Below are positions 11,901 through 24,957 of a DNA stretch of 64,000 nt, piece after piece; positions within the stretch are counted from its first letter, which is position 1; every line of letters starts with the position of its first letter. The DNA comes from Gavia stellata (Eukaryota > Chordata > Aves > Gaviiformes > Gaviidae): assembly GCF_030936135.1 (NCBI RefSeq), contig NC_082598.1:10234687-10298686 (forward strand), written 5' to 3'. The notes under the pieces were generated by a model. That model worked only from the letters and a program-made list of their open reading frames with translations, ran no database searches and was not told the origin of the DNA. Made by a program: the position numbers and the translations under genes.

Positions 11901-14900
11901 AGCGTCTTAGAGAATGGATGCAATCTGTGTTTGATAGTCGCTATCAGAGCTTGTAGGATGTATCTGAAATTAAATGCATCATCAAAGCTGCTCAAAATAT
12001 GTTTTCTTATTTTCCAAATACAGAAGTTCTGTAAGCCCAAAGTTGATAAAACTTTCAATTAGCACGGGAGTATCTGCTTTGAATAAGAAAATGTTGAAAG
12101 GCGTCTTGAGCCTGTATTGCAGTGAAAGAACTAAGGAAGAAGGTTATTTGTGGTCATAGGATTCACTTTCTTCATCTAGTCTAACATCTCAAATTTAGCA
12201 CTGACAAGGATTAACTAGTGTAAATTCTTTTTATACTTTAAGTGTTACAATAATTATAGGTATAAAGGAGTTAATCCTTTCTACCTTTCAGACCTTGTTC
12301 TGATTATAACATCTGAGATGTTTTAGTATGTTGTTAGCTGCTTACTTAGAATGTAATCTATTCTGTGCTCTGAATGAAGCAAGAGCAGGTAAAAAATACT
12401 TGGAATAATAGTTGTTACTGAATAGTTATGGAGGAAGGAACTTTAATTTTGTGTCTATTTATGTAATTTTAATTGATTAGTGCTTGATTATTGTTACATG
12501 TACCCTGGAGTTGCAGACATAATTATTACGTGCGATTTCTAATTGTTAAAAAGCAAACAGCAGTTCTTTAACCTTAGGATTTTACAGAACAGACAATTAA
12601 TTTTTTTTAATCTCCTTTTATCTTGGCCCGTAAAACTCCATTTTCAAGTTACTTTAACTCAGGAGGAAGGTAATGGAAATGTCTAAGGAGATGTTGCTTA
12701 ATGTATTTTTGTAATTTCCAAGTACTGTTCTTAAAAAGACTCATTTTATAGAAACTGCCTTTGAGCGGGGAGGTTTGGTTTAACACAGACAAAAAGAGTG
12801 GAACAGTTTAGCATCATACCTGGATAGAGCAGTGGGAACCCACAGCACCTTCATAATTTCCACTTAGAGATTTAAGCATCTCTTCCATCACTTCTGAAGC
12901 TTTCTGAACAAAGCACTCTCTGTGTTTTTCCAGGCCTTTTTGTTGTGTATGTGCTACCTTGCTGTGCTACTTGGAAACTTAAGCCCTCTCTCTCTCGTAT
13001 CACACAGCAATTGTCGCTGTTCATCAAGAGAGTACGGTAGCATTCTCTGTGAGTAAGAATTGGGAGAGGTAGCTTTCCTTTATAGGAGAGACTTATTCAC
13101 AGATAGTGTAACTATATGAAACTTAGGAGACACGGAATCTTTAAGATCATGTTTTAGCTGTTTGTAGGGCTAATAGAGCAAATGTTTTGTGTTGTTATGT
13201 AGCAGAATATTCACAATATCTGGAAATTCTCAGCCTTAACATTTAGGAAACTAGTGTGTTTAAGATTGCTTTTAACCCAGCTGAATACAGTCCATTTAAG
13301 ATATGAACCATTACAGACTATTTATAATCATGCGTTTCAAGGATAGTTCCAGGGATATATATATATTATATCTAACTTAGCAAAATTAAATTACAGAGAA
13401 TCAACGACAAAGGAGAAATCTCAGACTAAGAAGCCAGCGACAGTCGGACAGCTGTGTACTGAGTAGCGATGATGAAGATGAAACAAGAGATAATGATGTG
13501 TATGTGACAGATAAAGTGTCTCGAGAACTGGGACCACTGGAGGATGAAACTGCAAGTTCAAAGTACGTATGCCTTACGATCTAATAAACGCTGAATTTTG
13601 CCCTTGTTGTACAGGACTAAGTTACATTGCTATAGCCTGGCTTATCTTTGAAGTCTTAACTTATTCTGGTTAGTTCCTGCTTTAAATGAGTACAACGTCA
13701 CATTTTGCATGATGACTAAATTATACCGTTTGCACTTTTGGATAAAAAGCCAGCCCAAGACAAATGTACAGCTTGGCATACAACCTTAAAGATGAATGGG
13801 GGGGTATGGCAAGGAAGGAGGATTAGTCACAAGCCATAGCTCATAATGTGTTGCATTTACTTTTGCGTGAAAAGCTCTAGTAGTGATATTAGATATGGAA
13901 ATATTTCCATTGGTGTAGATGAGGCTTGGTATAACGAGACCAGCAGGCAGCAGCCTGGCAAATTCCAGTAAAAACTACTACTCATTCACTGCTTTTTTTT
14001 AAACACTATGCCAGTTGACTGCCTTTTTTCCTCTTGAGTGGTAACTGTTCTTCCAAGGTATACTTGCAAGGCGATTGTGGAGGTAATACTGTTCTGGGCA
14101 GTTTTTGTTCTGTTCATGTATACACCATGGAGCTCTGTTACGTTTGCATGTGAGATGCCAAGCTCGCTGTTCGGGTCAGGTGGCTGCACAGTAAAGACAC
14201 CATTCTGTGGAGAAACAGTAAACTCCTGCTGTAGGAGCGCACTATTATGTTAAGAAAGGCACAATGTATGAGACTAATTAAATGAAATCGGGTGTCTTGT
14301 GTGACGTGGGAAGATGAAGAACATGAGAAGTGTGGTTTAAACCTTTTTTAAAGTGTTTTGGGAGGGAAAAAATAGGTTTTACGAAAGCTGGTGTCCTTTG
14401 AGCCTTTTCGATTACTGGAAGGCAAGGTAAGAGAGAACTCAGGTGTGGATATTTTGGGTGTCAGGTCTTAACCATGCCACCTAAAGGGCTTATAGTATTC
14501 TAAAACATAGTGCATTTTGCCATTGGATTTGTAGATTTTTTAAATTTTGGTCGTTAAGTATGTAGGTGAATAAATCCCACTAATTAGTTTATTAAAAAAA
14601 AAATTATTTGTTCCATCAGTCTCAAGCTTCTCTGTTAAAGAATGTGCCTTCCTGCTCTGTTTATGTAAGGCTGAAACAACTCAGTGCTGCAGCATTTAAC
14701 ATTGACAAAAAGGTGCTGATGCTGGAAATGGTCGCAGAGCCGTCTACAGCGTTACTCCGTAGTGTTAGACTACTCTTGCTGATATGAAGGTTATCATCAA
14801 TTCTAATTAATTACTGAGTTGGTATTATAGAATATAAAGAATTTGAGTAGTAAAAATGGGAGATTAATGGAGTTAAATTATGTATGTGAAACTAGGGGTA

Positions 14901-16373
14901 GACATTAGTAGTGCTCACTGCTTGAATTTAAGATTGCAGGATAAGAAATACCTCATGCTTTCTGTTCCTGTTTAATTAATAAATTACAAATTGCTGCTTA
15001 GCGTGTGCAGTGACATAATAAAGCCAAGTGTTTATGGTGAAGACTTACAAAAGAAGCTTACTGTAATGGTTTAAAATAGACATTAATCTGTAAATAAAAG
15101 TGGCAGGAAGCTCTTTCTCTTTCTGATAGAGAATATTATTCAGTACTTAAGGATGGACACATTCCTTACACATAATAGCTATGTCTCTTAGTAAGTGCGT
15201 GCAGTGCAGCTGTTGTGAAGGCTGAAGGCAGGAGAGGTACATCTGTAACCACATCTTGGTAACAGACACAGAGTTGGTCTTTCCTTCTCTGAACTAGAAA
15301 TTTATTTATGAGTACTTCCTCATGTTAATGTATTCCTGCCCTACATTGTTATAAGGAAGGAGTTCTCGGTATGAATATGTTACTGGGCTGGGATGTTGCT
15401 AAATTAGAATAGGGGAGGTTTTAGGTTCTGACAACCGCTTTCACTTCGAGAATGGTTTCCAAAGGACAGCTAGATGGTTTTGTTACAAAACTCTTCTTTA
15501 TGACCTGCTGAAGATTAACACCGCCATACGTGTACTGCAGAGTGCTATAGACTGCTCTTACTTGTAACAATAGAGCAGGGTGACTAACTGCATCTTCCCC
15601 CGATGAAAACCAGGACGCTGTTGCCTTTAGGTAAGGGAGGCCCTAACTACTTAGCAAATGCAACAAACTGAGGGCGTTAAAGGTGCTCAGGGACCTTGAG
15701 AGGAAGTGCGTCGTGGCTAGTGTGTGCAGCCGGATGATTGCGTAACGTTTTATGTATCGGTAACCCTCAATGCATGGTGAAATTAATGGATGTGTGTTCT
15801 TTCTGGTTTTGTTCTCTCTCCCACAAGGCCGTCTGGTACCGTTAGCTGTCCGATTTGCATGGATGGCTACTCAGAGGTAAGGATCCCCGTGTTGCCATCG
15901 TTCCTTTTTTGTCGGAGGGAGAGCGGGGCAGAGGGTGAGCTGCGCAACTCTGTTGGGTTACGTGGGACGCTCCAGACAGGTGGCTTGAAGCGCAGACCTT
16001 GGATTGAAGGTGAAACTAGCTTGCAACTCAAAGTCATTTCTTAGTGGTGTACGCAGGGGGAGAAACACGTGCCAGGATGGCACTGAAAGATCTTTAGGTT
16101 CCTTATTAGTAAAGAAGTAACGTACTGATTCCGGATATTCCAAGTCCTATTTGCCAGGTGCCAACAGACCAGCAAAGTTGAATTCTTTACTCCAAATACC
16201 TGTTGCGGTTTCTCTTCTTCCAGATTGTGCAAAGTGGACGACTGATTGTGTCAACCAAATGCGGCCACGTCTTCTGCAGTCAGTGCCTCCGTGATTCCCT
16301 GAGGAATGCCAACTCTTGCCCAACCTGCAGGAAGAAACTCACTCACAGACAGTACCATCCCATTTATATCTGA
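8922..16373 (+). CDS. RNF4: RNF4 copy 1, SUMO-targeted E3 ubiquitin ligase (complete, 195 aa)
   Basis: RNF4 binds poly-SUMO chains through its SIMs and ubiquitinates the SUMOylated target in the nucleus. Coding exons: 8922-8930 (the leader exon starts at 8763), 9459-9582, 10540-10619, 11754-11763, 13397-13562, 15828-15876 and 16224-16373. All have GT/AG borders and the phases agree, giving 588 nt and 195 residues (human RNF4 has 190). The start is Met-Ser-Thr as in known RNF4, in the context gcgccATGa. Visible parts: a basic nuclear-localisation stretch (residues 6-23), SIMs IELE (39-42), VVDL (49-52), VVVDL (60-64) and VVIVE (70-74), an Arg-rich stretch (78-89), acidic SSDDEDE (97-103), and a RING with Cys137/140, Cys159, His161, Cys164/167 and Cys178/181. 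Also present are the E2-contact Met141, the linchpin Arg182 and the C-terminal HPIYI. I regard this as the functional ancestral-type gene; its sequence is intact. Confidence 0.95.
11754..11763 (+). other. 10-nt microexon (RNF4 exon 5, copy 1)
   Basis: The bases ATTGTTGAAG are bounded by an AG acceptor (tgatgcaag) and a strong GTGAGT donor. They supply Ile-Val-Glu plus one base, completing SIM4 (VV|IVE) between exon 4 (ends in phase 0 at 10619) and exon 6 (starts at 13397). The protein frame requires it: without it exon 4 to exon 6 would shift frame. It is preserved without change at 27869-27878, 37909-37918 and 48419-48428. Confidence 0.85.
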
Positions 16374-16475
16374 GTACTTCTGTTTCTCAGGACAGACGCA
16401 ACTGGATTTTGGGGGAAAATGTCATGTTTTGCTTGCTCTGAAGATTTAAAGAGCAGCAGGTTGTGCACACATCCA

Positions 16476-16481
16476 AATAAA
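16476..16481 (+). terminator. polyadenylation signal AATAAA, RNF4 copy 1
   Basis: AATAAA lies about 100 nt after the stop codon and is followed by a G/T-rich stretch (ggggggttttttg), the usual layout of a vertebrate poly(A) site. The same signal is kept after copies 2-4. Longer 3' ends using later signals (for example near 18798) are possible. Confidence 0.6.
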
Positions 16482-19279
16482 ACTGGGGGGGTTTTTTGAC
16501 AACAACTTGTCCGTATATAGACATCTTTTTTATGGTCCAAGCTGCTTCTTGTTACGTCCCTGGTTATAATTGTTAAATTTATGACTGTCTCTAAACTAGA
16601 CCAGCAGCCTGTATCAGCAAGGAAGCAGCTAATCCATTTCCTCCTACTTTTTTAACGCTTAAATAAGAGGGGTCTGAATATTTTGTTATTTCTTACTCTT
16701 TAAATTATTCCCACCGTCGCATACAGATGTGGAATAGTTACCTGTCAAAAGACAGATGAACAGCTTGCCATTGCATTACACTTCTGGTTTTGTCCTACAA
16801 GCAGCTCATGACTCTCTTGCTTTCTGCTATAGCATCTGTGCCCAAGCAGACTAAGTTCTGGAACGATGGATCATTTTAGCATAAATCAACATTAAATTGA
16901 CAACCAGGGTCATGCAATAAAACAACCTGCTGTTGACCTGCAATCCGTTCTTTTTAAGCAGAAGGCTTGAACATGTAGATGTCTTTATGAACTCCATGAG
17001 CTCTAAAGTACGTGGACAAATTGCAACATGTACAATGTGAAAATACTTCTTTGAACGTTTCAACTGCCAAGAATTCTGGTCTTTGAATCACAGCACTGAA
17101 TTTATTTTCTAACGGGATGAGATGGTCTCTTGGGTTGACTACTGTCCTATAGCGCTCTCTCCTGATAACTAAGGAGAACATAGTCTTCTCTAGGCTTGCT
17201 AGTGATGAATAAGCAGCAGATTGTAGGCTTTCCTCTTGTCAGCTGAATACCAAACTACCTACAGATCTTCTTCCTGGATCAAGAGTACCCAGCATAATGC
17301 TTTAAGTTCAGTATGTTCCTTTCACTGTTCTCTTCAGGGGTTATACTGACACCTGACTGGTCTTAGCCTGGTGCATAGGAGCAAAAATGAAATAACTGTA
17401 TTGCCATGGATTTAGGAAGTGGAGGCGTTAAGAGATGTTTGGCAGCAATCTTGACTGGGCAGCTTAATCTCCCTTTGCCCTGAGGGTTGTCCAGCTTTCT
17501 TTAAATGTGCATTTTGAAAAAAAGAAGAGGAGTCAGGTATGTGTCCTAGGAGAGAGCATTCCTCGATCGGAGCAAGGCAGGAATACACAGGTTTACGCAC
17601 TGTTCTCCCGTCACTTTAGGTTTTTTCCTCTGCTGCCGCACAATCTTAGGATGCGTTTAGTTAACATTGAGATCTGATGTGTCTTTGCTAACCTGTCCAG
17701 GGATCTGTAGGAAGCTCTTAATTAAAGCAGCTCTTCTAATTAGCTGTCTCAAGTTCTGTACTGAAGATTGCAACCCAAAAGTAAAGGGTTTTTTTATTAG
17801 GATATTTAGGGATGCTTCTGGATGTAGTGATACAGACAAGAGTTTTGTTCCACAAAGGCTAATTTCAGAAATGCAATACCTTCCCCGCCCTGCTTTGGAA
17901 CGGCTTTGGTCCAGCCCTGATGTCAGGAATAGGCAGTTTCTGCGTTGTGGCAATATGGTAACTGCTAACAAGTTAGTTACACACCTTTAGTTACTGCGTG
18001 CTCCCATTGGCAACATAAACCCGAGACCGCAGTCTTAGTGCGGTGACAACAACGGCTGGCATTTGGGTCCCCAAAACCACGGGAACGATGAAGCAGTGCT
18101 GAAGATTGCTTAAAGCATTCGTTGCATGAAGAGAAGCAGCCCAACATTAAAACTGTCACAGTATTTAAGGGCCACAGAAACAGCTTTCTCCCAATAGCTT
18201 AACAAAGAAAAAAAAAGAAAAAATTATGGCCAGTTTTCCTGGGGTGGCTACTGCACGAGAGGGAGGATACGAAGAGGATTTAAGGGGTTACCTCTGGGGC
18301 TGCGGGTGAGTCACGTATCCGTGCTGCATCTTTCGTGGTGTACTGGCCATAGCCTAAAACGACTTTGCACAACTCCCTCCGTGTAAATATCACTTTATAA
18401 TTTGTGTCTCAGTAAAGAGATCTAATGGAAATCCAGATAGCAGAAACTATAAAATACTTCACAAAGAAGTTTTTACCTTTTATGTACCCTGTGAAGTGCC
18501 ACAGATTTTGTGCATCTCAAAAAGAATTTTAAGTCTCAGTACATGGAAAAATACTCAATTGTGCTACACGCTTTTTATTAGAGAAAAAAAAAACCACGCA
18601 CCCTCCTAAATATTTGAGTTCCTGTGATGTTCCACATTGGCCAGAAGTGATAGAAAATATAAAGATTTTTTTCGTTATGTAAATGTATGTCTTGTTGTAT
18701 ATAGTTCCGTTTTCCCTGTATTTAGTTGTATTTATGTCTGTCTGTCCCGTCTATGTTGGACTCTGCTGGTAGGCAAACAGTTCTTTATAACAGGTGGAAA
18801 TAAAACAATCAAACTGGTAATCGGGAGCGCTCCTTCTTTAATCACCCTGCATTAACTGATTTGGTGGCGGGGGAATCCCCAAACCCCCAAGCCTTTTAGT
18901 TCTTATGGCCAGGGTGTGTTGTGTGGGGAAAAGGAGAAAGGCGCTGCCTGGGAGGGGGGTGATGAGGGGATGGCGGGGTGCAGTCCTGCTCGAGACTGGG
19001 GGAGCGGGGGCAGCCCGGGAGCCGGCGGCAGAGAGGGCTCGCTGTAAAGGACGGCAGGGCCTTGGGACATCTCGCTGCTGTGAAGCTGTTGACGAAGCTC
19101 ACTCATGGCGCCTGTTGCACACATCATGTATGAAACACTGTGCTGGAGAGAGGGCGAGGAGGAATGCCGAGGAGAGGACCAGGCACGCAGCGGTTTGAAA
19201 GTCGCTGTAAAGCTGCTTTTATTTCTTCTCCAAACAAACTAAGTAGATGCTGCAGGTTACCTATTCCGTAGTGTTCCAA
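16482..19279 (+). other. 3' flank of RNF4 copy 1, shared with copies 2-4
   Basis: This is non-coding sequence. Two parts (up to about 16940, and from about 17768) are about 98% identical to the flanks of copies 2-4. The block of about 830 bp between them (16940-17768) is missing from copies 2-4. Copy 1 lacks the minus-strand CR1 fragment that copies 2-4 carry after their matching gctaat. No gene is recognised. Confidence 0.6.
18907..19197 (+). repeat. GC-rich segment repeated upstream of each RNF4-like copy (1 of 4)
   Basis: About 290 bp of GC-rich, moderately CpG-rich sequence stands out from AT-rich surroundings. It is present nearly unchanged at 31759-32048, 41807-42097 and 52319-52608. 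A strong CAG|GTGAGA donor follows about 240 bp later (19434|19435). It sits 3.5-6.3 kb upstream of the leader exon of the next copy, so it is a candidate alternative promoter with a first exon for that copy. That role is inference only. A 97-codon open frame runs through it, with no recognisable domain. Confidence 0.4.
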
Positions 19280-20176
19280 AATGAGCTGCAAAGAGAACCC
19301 GCACCACCTGGAGACGGAATGTTATGGAAAGGGTTGCCCAGGCGAGTCCTGCCCTGAGGTGCAGGAGACTGGAAGCCAGTTCCCGTCTTTCTCTGGTAGG
19401 GAGCAAACTCTGAGCCTTCGGCTTCTACGTCCCAGGTGAGAACTTCAGGTGCTTTGCTCACGTCTGCAAAAAACCCTCTTGAGTTAACGCCACGTGTAAG
19501 CGTAGAGGATTTTTAAAAAGCATTTCCCATCACGTGCAGCAGAAATCTTAAAACGATCAAAACTGATGAGGTTCCTATTTGGGGAGGGGGTTATGCAGAA
19601 CCGTCCTGGAAATGTCATCTGCTGTGACCAGAATCTGCCTTTTGATGAGTGGTGTCTTGTGTTCCTTAAAACTCTGCATCAACCCATCTTGGGGCTTGAA
19701 GATTTGGGATTTAAGAAATACAGAGAGAAAGTTCAAGAGGAAAAAAATCAGTCAGGCTTCCTTTAACTCAAGGTTATGACTGACTACCAGCACCACTCCA
19801 TCCCACTGCGGGGTCTCGGTGTTTCCTAATCTGAGAGTAGGTTCAAAGCCCCCTAATTAGTTTTGCTCTTTCCACTGAGACAGAGAACAACAACAAAAAA
19901 CCCCCCAAAAACCCAAACAAAAAAAGGGGGGCAGGGGGAGATCCCAAAACCCATAATGAGCTTGAGCGATGAGGAGATTTCAAAGGTCATCCAAGCTCCG
20001 GTAAGACGGCTTTTTAACTCCCGGGGGTATGCACCTAGCTCAAACCTAACATTAGTGCAAGTCCTCTTGATCTCTTCGAAGTCCTTCATTTCTGACTTCG
20101 GTACAGATGGTGAAGCTTGTGGGAGCCAGAGGAGACGGAGGACTGCTCAGATATACACTGGCCTGTGTAGTTAGGG

Positions 20177-21292
20177 ATTTTGGCACTGTTTCCTGCAGCA
20201 TTCTCCTGGAGAAACTGGCTGCTCACGGCTTGGACGGGTGCACTCTTTGCTGAGTAAAAAACTGGCTGGCTGGTTGGGCCCTAAGGGTTGTGGTGAATGG
20301 ATTTAAATCCAGCTGGTGGCCGGTCACAAGTGGTGTTCCCCCGGGCTCGGTATTGGGGCCAGTTCTGTTTAATATCTTTGTCAAGGGTCTGGACGAGGGG
20401 ACCGAGTGCTCCTGCAATAAGTTTGCAGATGACACCAAGTTGGGCAGGAGCGTTGATCTGCTGGAGGGTCGGAAGGCTCTGCAGAGGGATCTGGACAGGC
20501 TGGATCGATGGGCCCAGGCCAATTGTATGAGGTTCAACAAGGCCAAGTGCCGGGTCCTGCACTTGGGACACAACAACCCCAGGCAAGGCTACAGGCTTGG
20601 GGATGAGTGGCTGGAAAGCTGCCCGGCGGAAAAGGACCTGGGGGTGTTGGTCGACAGCCGGCTGGATGTGAGCCAGCAGTGTGCCCAGGTGGCCAAGAAG
20701 GCCAATGGCATCCTGGCCTGTATCAGCAGGAGGAGGGAAGTGATTGTCCCCTTGTACTCGGCTCTGGTGAGGCTGTCCCCCGAATCCTGTGTTCAGTTTT
20801 GGGCCCCTCACTACAAGAAGGACATTGAGGTGCTGGAGCGTGTCCAGAGAAGGGTAATGAAGCTGGTGAGGGGTCTGGAGCACAAGTCTTATGAGGAGCG
20901 GCTGAGGGAACTGGGGTTGTTCAGTCTGAAGAAGAGGAGGCTGAGGGGAGACCTCATCGCTCTCTACAACTACCTGAAAGGGGGTTGCAGAGAGGTGGAT
21001 GCTGGTCTCTTCTCCCAAGTGACAAGGGATAGGACAAGAGGAAATGGCCTCAAGTTGTGCCAGGGGAGGTTTAGATTGGAGATTAGGAAAAACCGTCTTC
21101 ACCAAAAGGGTTGTCAGGCATTGGAACGGGCTGCCCAGGGAGGTGGTGGAGTCACCATCCCTGGTGGTATTTAAAAGACATGTGGATGAGGCGCTTATGG
21201 ACACGGTTTAGTGGTGGACTTGGCAGGGTTAGGTTAACGGTCGGACTTGAGGACCTTAAAGGTCTTTTCCAATCTAAACGATTCTATGATTT
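20177..21292 (+). mobile_element. CR1 LINE, 5'-truncated (unit 1 copy)
   Basis: This is the 3' 1.1 kb of a CR1 LINE: part of the reverse transcriptase, the 3' untranslated region and a terminal ATTCTATG. The frame 20290-21174 (294 codons) keeps the RT motifs [15 protein letters not shown] and FADDTKLG. The usual IDDLDEG is VKGLDEG here. The last part of the frame has shifted relative to the intact CR1 at 22674-24779: after IRKN it reads [15 protein letters not shown] instead of the [16 protein letters not shown] type ending. The same truncated element sits at the same place in the next two units, so the three are duplicates of one insertion. Confidence 0.9.
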
Positions 21293-22673
21293 ATTTTATG
21301 CTTTTAGATGATGTGTTTCTGTGTCCTTTGGGGCTCTTGTCAGGTCTTGCCTGAAGTCCCTACAACTCTTGTTTAGGGAAGAGTAAACACCTGGAAACTA
21401 CCGACTCCAGAAATCCGGCATTGGGCATTATTTCATTTTGTCTTTGAGGCCATAAGATGATGTCTACACCTTGACAGCGGCTCCGCACAATCCCTTTTCT
21501 GGGACAACAATATTCCTGGTCGACATAGAGTAGACAAGGGCCCATACCATCTGCAGGAATTTGCGCCTTTTAAGCTGATGTAATAATCCAGAACCGTGAC
21601 AAGAGTAGTGAGCTAAAGCTTCTAGGTTGTTCAGGACCGTGGAGGACTCAAGTAGTCAAGCTGCTTTGTCGCAAAAGCAGTGGATGATCCTGCGTATGCA
21701 TTTCTTCACGCTTGTTCGCTGAGGTTTGCTTTGTCACAGCTCAGGGAGCATCTTTAGCCTGTTCCTGGCTGTGCCCTCTTCCTGAAGGACTCTGTGCTGG
21801 TCTTTGCAGTGGAGGTCAAGGTCAGTATCCGGAGCAAGTGGATTTCTGCCTTGACTTCTGTTTTGTTGGACCGCAGTGGAATAGGCCTCTAGTAAGACTT
21901 CTCTTTGGATGACGTTACTTAACCATCTCTAAGGCTTGCCGGGGCTTCTGTGCTGTCAGACCTCTAAAAAACATACGGGGGCAGGCAGTTCTAGATGGTT
22001 TTAGACCCCTGGAGGAAAAAGCAGCTGTGTACCAAGAGGTGATTTTTTTTTTTTAAGACAGATTTGTAACAAAGCTTTCCGTAGGCTCGGTCACTGGACA
22101 CGGAGTTGGCTGTTAGGGCCTGTGTTTGGTCTTTTGTGCAGTAAAATGCAAGCTGTCTGGTGGGCTTGATTCTGAGGCTTTATAACCACTTTACTACTTC
22201 TATTAAAGGAAATACATTCCCTACTCATTTGTAATGCCTTGTCTTCTAAAATTAGTTACCTGACCTGCTTGGGGTGCCCCCACTGCCTCCCCACATCTCC
22301 CCATTGTGTGTTGGACACAGGCTAATTTTACCATCAGCAAGCTTTAAGATGTGAACTTCAGTACCACCCACAAACGTGGCCTCGAGAGCCAAGCAGTTGC
22401 TTTCAGTTAAACTGCATTGGGATTCCTCAGTACTTTGCTGGTTTGCTAGCAAACTGGCTTATTCGGGTGTCGTGTTTAGGAAAGGTTCCTCGAGTGTGTC
22501 GAAGATAACTTCCTGACGCAGCTGGTAAGCGAGCCTACAAGGGAAGGTGCCCTGCTTGACCTGCTGTTTACGAACAGAGAGGGTCTGGTGGGTGAAGTGA
22601 AGGTCGGAGGCCGTCTTGGGCTTAGCGACCATGATATGATAGAGTTTCAATATTTAGCCAAGTAAGGAGGCGG

Positions 22674-24779
22674 GTGAGCAACACCGTTACCATGGACTTC
22701 CGGAGGGCAGACTTTGCCCTGTTCAGGACACTGGTCGGGAGGGTCCCTTGGGAGACGGTCCTGAAGGGCAAAGGGGCCCAGGAAGGATGGATGTTCTTCA
22801 AGAAGGAAATCTTGAAGGTGCAGGAGCAGGCAGTGCCCGTGTGCCGTAAGAAGAGCCAGCGGGGAAGACGGCCGGCCTGGCTCAACAAGGAGCTTATGCT
22901 GAGGCTTGGGGAAAAAAAGAGAACTTACCACCTCTGGAAAAAGGGGCAGGCAAGTGAAGAAGAATACAAGGACCTCGTTAGGTCATGCAGGGAGGGAATT
23001 AGGAAGGCGAAAGCCCAGCTAGAGCTCAACCTGGCCACGGTCGTGAGGGACAACAAAAAAAGCTTCTATAAATACATTAACAGCAAAAAGAGGGCCAAGG
23101 AGGATCTCCATCCTCTACTGGATGCGGCGGGGAACATTGTCACGAAGGATGAGGAAAAGGCTGAGGTACTTAATGCCTTCTTTGCCTCAGTCTTTAACAG
23201 CCACACCGGGTATCCTCAGGGTATCCGTCCCCCTGAGCTGGATGACAGGGATGGAGGGCAAAATAGGCTCCCCATGATCCAGGAGGAAGCAGTTAACGAC
23301 CTGCTATGCCACCTGAACACCCACAAGTCTATGGGGCCTGATGGCATCCACCCAAGGGTGCTGAGGGAACTGGCGGAAGAGCTTGCCAAGCCGCTCTCCA
23401 TCATTTATCAACAGTCCTGGTCAACGGGGGAGGTCCCGGATGACTGGAGGCTTGCCAACGTGACGCCCATCTACAAGAAGGGTCGGAAGGAGGATCCGGG
23501 GAACTACAGGCCTGTCAGCCTGACCTCGGTGCCGGGGAAGGTTATGGAGAGGCTCATCTTGAGGGCGCTCACGGGACACGTGCAGGCTACCCAAGGGATC
23601 AGGCCAAGCCAGCACGGGTTCATGAAAGGCAGGTCCTGCTTGACCAACCTGATCTCCTTCTATGACCAGGTGACCCGCCTAGTGGATGAGGGGAAGGCTG
23701 TTGATGTTGTCTACCTGGACTTCAGCAAAGCCTTTGACACTGTTCCCCACAGTATTCTCCTGGAGAAGCTGGCGGCCTGTGGTTTAGACAGGTACACTCT
23801 TCGCTGGGTAAAAAACTGGCTGGATGGCCGAGCCCAGAGGGTTGTGGTGAATGGGGTGAAATCCAGCTGGCGGCCGGTCACAAGCGGAGTCCCCCAGGGC
23901 TCGGTTTTGGGACCGGTCTTGTTTAATATCTTCATTGATGATCTGGATGAGGGGATAGAGTGCTCCCTCAGCAAGTTTGCAGATGACACCAAGTTGGGAG
24001 GGAGTGTTGATCTGCTTGAGGGTAGGAAGGCTCTGCAGAGGGATCTGGACAGGCTGGATCGATGGGCTGAGGCCAACCGGATGAAGTTCAATAAGGCCAA
24101 GTGCCGGGTTCTACACTTCGGCCACAACAACCCCAGGCAACGCTACAGGCTTGGGGATGAGTGGCTGGAAAGTTCCCCTGCAGAAAAGGACCTGGGGGTG
24201 TTGATCGACACCCGGCTGAATATGAGCCAGCAGTGTGCCCAGGTGGCCAAGAAGGCCAACGGCATCCTGGCTTGCATCAGAAATGGTGTGGCCAGCAGGA
24301 GCAGGGAGGTGATCATGCCTCTGTACTCGGCTCTGGTGAGGCCGCACCTCGAATACTGTGTTCAGTTTTGGGCCCCTCACTACAAGAAGGACATTGAGGT
24401 GCTGGAGCGTGTCCAGAGAAGGGCGACGAAGCTGGTGAGGGGTCTGGAACACAAGTCTTATGAGGAGCGGCTGAGCGAGCTGGGGTTGTTTAGCCTGGAG
24501 AAGAGGAGGCTGAGGGGAGACCTCATCGCTCTCTACAACTACCTGAAAGGGGGTTGCAGAGAGGTGGGTGTTGGTCTCTTCTCCCAAGTGAATAGTGACA
24601 GGACTAGAGGAAATGGCCTCAAGTTGCGACAGGGGAGGTTCAGGCTAGACATTAGGAAAAAGTTCTTCACTGAGAGAGTGGTGAAACACTGGAATAGGCT
24701 GCCCAGGGAGGTGGTAGAGTCACCCTCCCTGGAGGTATTCAAGGAGCGTGTGGATGTGGCATTGTGGGATGTAGCTTGA
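22674..24779 (+). CDS. CR1 ORF2 reverse transcriptase, 701-codon open frame
   Basis: This is the C-terminal part of the CR1 ORF2 polyprotein (endonuclease-reverse transcriptase), which copies LINE RNA into DNA at the target site. The first codon of the open frame (GTG at 22674) is not a true start, because the protein is truncated at its N-terminus by the 5' truncation of the element and one frameshift. Visible RT landmarks in order are [51 protein letters not shown] and the catalytic [10 protein letters not shown]. The characteristic CR1 C-terminal region follows, with [17 protein letters not shown] and [18 protein letters not shown]. No stop occurs over 2.1 kb, which indicates a young insertion. 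It is not a host gene. Confidence 0.9.
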   Translation: MSNTVTMDFRRADFALFRTLVGRVPWETVLKGKGAQEGWMFFKKEILKVQEQAVPVCRKKSQRGRRPAWLNKELMLRLGEKKRTYHLWKKGQASEEEYKDLVRSCREGIRKAKAQLELNLATVVRDNKKSFYKYINSKKRAKEDLHPLLDAAGNIVTKDEEKAEVLNAFFASVFNSHTGYPQGIRPPELDDRDGGQNRLPMIQEEAVNDLLCHLNTHKSMGPDGIHPRVLRELAEELAKPLSIIYQQSWSTGEVPDDWRLANVTPIYKKGRKEDPGNYRPVSLTSVPGKVMERLILRALTGHVQATQGIRPSQHGFMKGRSCLTNLISFYDQVTRLVDEGKAVDVVYLDFSKAFDTVPHSILLEKLAACGLDRYTLRWVKNWLDGRAQRVVVNGVKSSWRPVTSGVPQGSVLGPVLFNIFIDDLDEGIECSLSKFADDTKLGGSVDLLEGRKALQRDLDRLDRWAEANRMKFNKAKCRVLHFGHNNPRQRYRLGDEWLESSPAEKDLGVLIDTRLNMSQQCAQVAKKANGILACIRNGVASRSREVIMPLYSALVRPHLEYCVQFWAPHYKKDIEVLERVQRRATKLVRGLEHKSYEERLSELGLFSLEKRRLRGDLIALYNYLKGGCREVGVGLFSQVNSDRTRGNGLKLRQGRFRLDIRKKFFTERVVKHWNRLPREVVESPSLEVFKERVDVALWDVA

Positions 24780-24809
24780 TGGACATGGTGCTGTGTGGTG
24801 TTGGGTGGG

Positions 24810-24925
24810 TTGTGGCTTGTTATTGTTGTTGTGTGGCGTGGGTTTTGTGGTTGTGTTGTGGTTTTTTTTTTTTTTTTGTTTTTTTTTTTTTTTTTTGTGG
24901 GTTTTTTGATGTTGTGTGTTGTGTT

Positions 24926-24957
<32 letters not shown>

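Noticed and set aside
13360-13376. Short AT dinucleotide run before exon 6 as a regulatory element
   Set aside because: A simple repeat of under 20 bases in an AT-rich intron; nothing beyond chance.
18905-19198. 97-codon open frame kept in all four GC-rich blocks as a possible small gene
   Set aside because: The blocks are too similar to each other for conservation to mean anything, and the residues show no domain.
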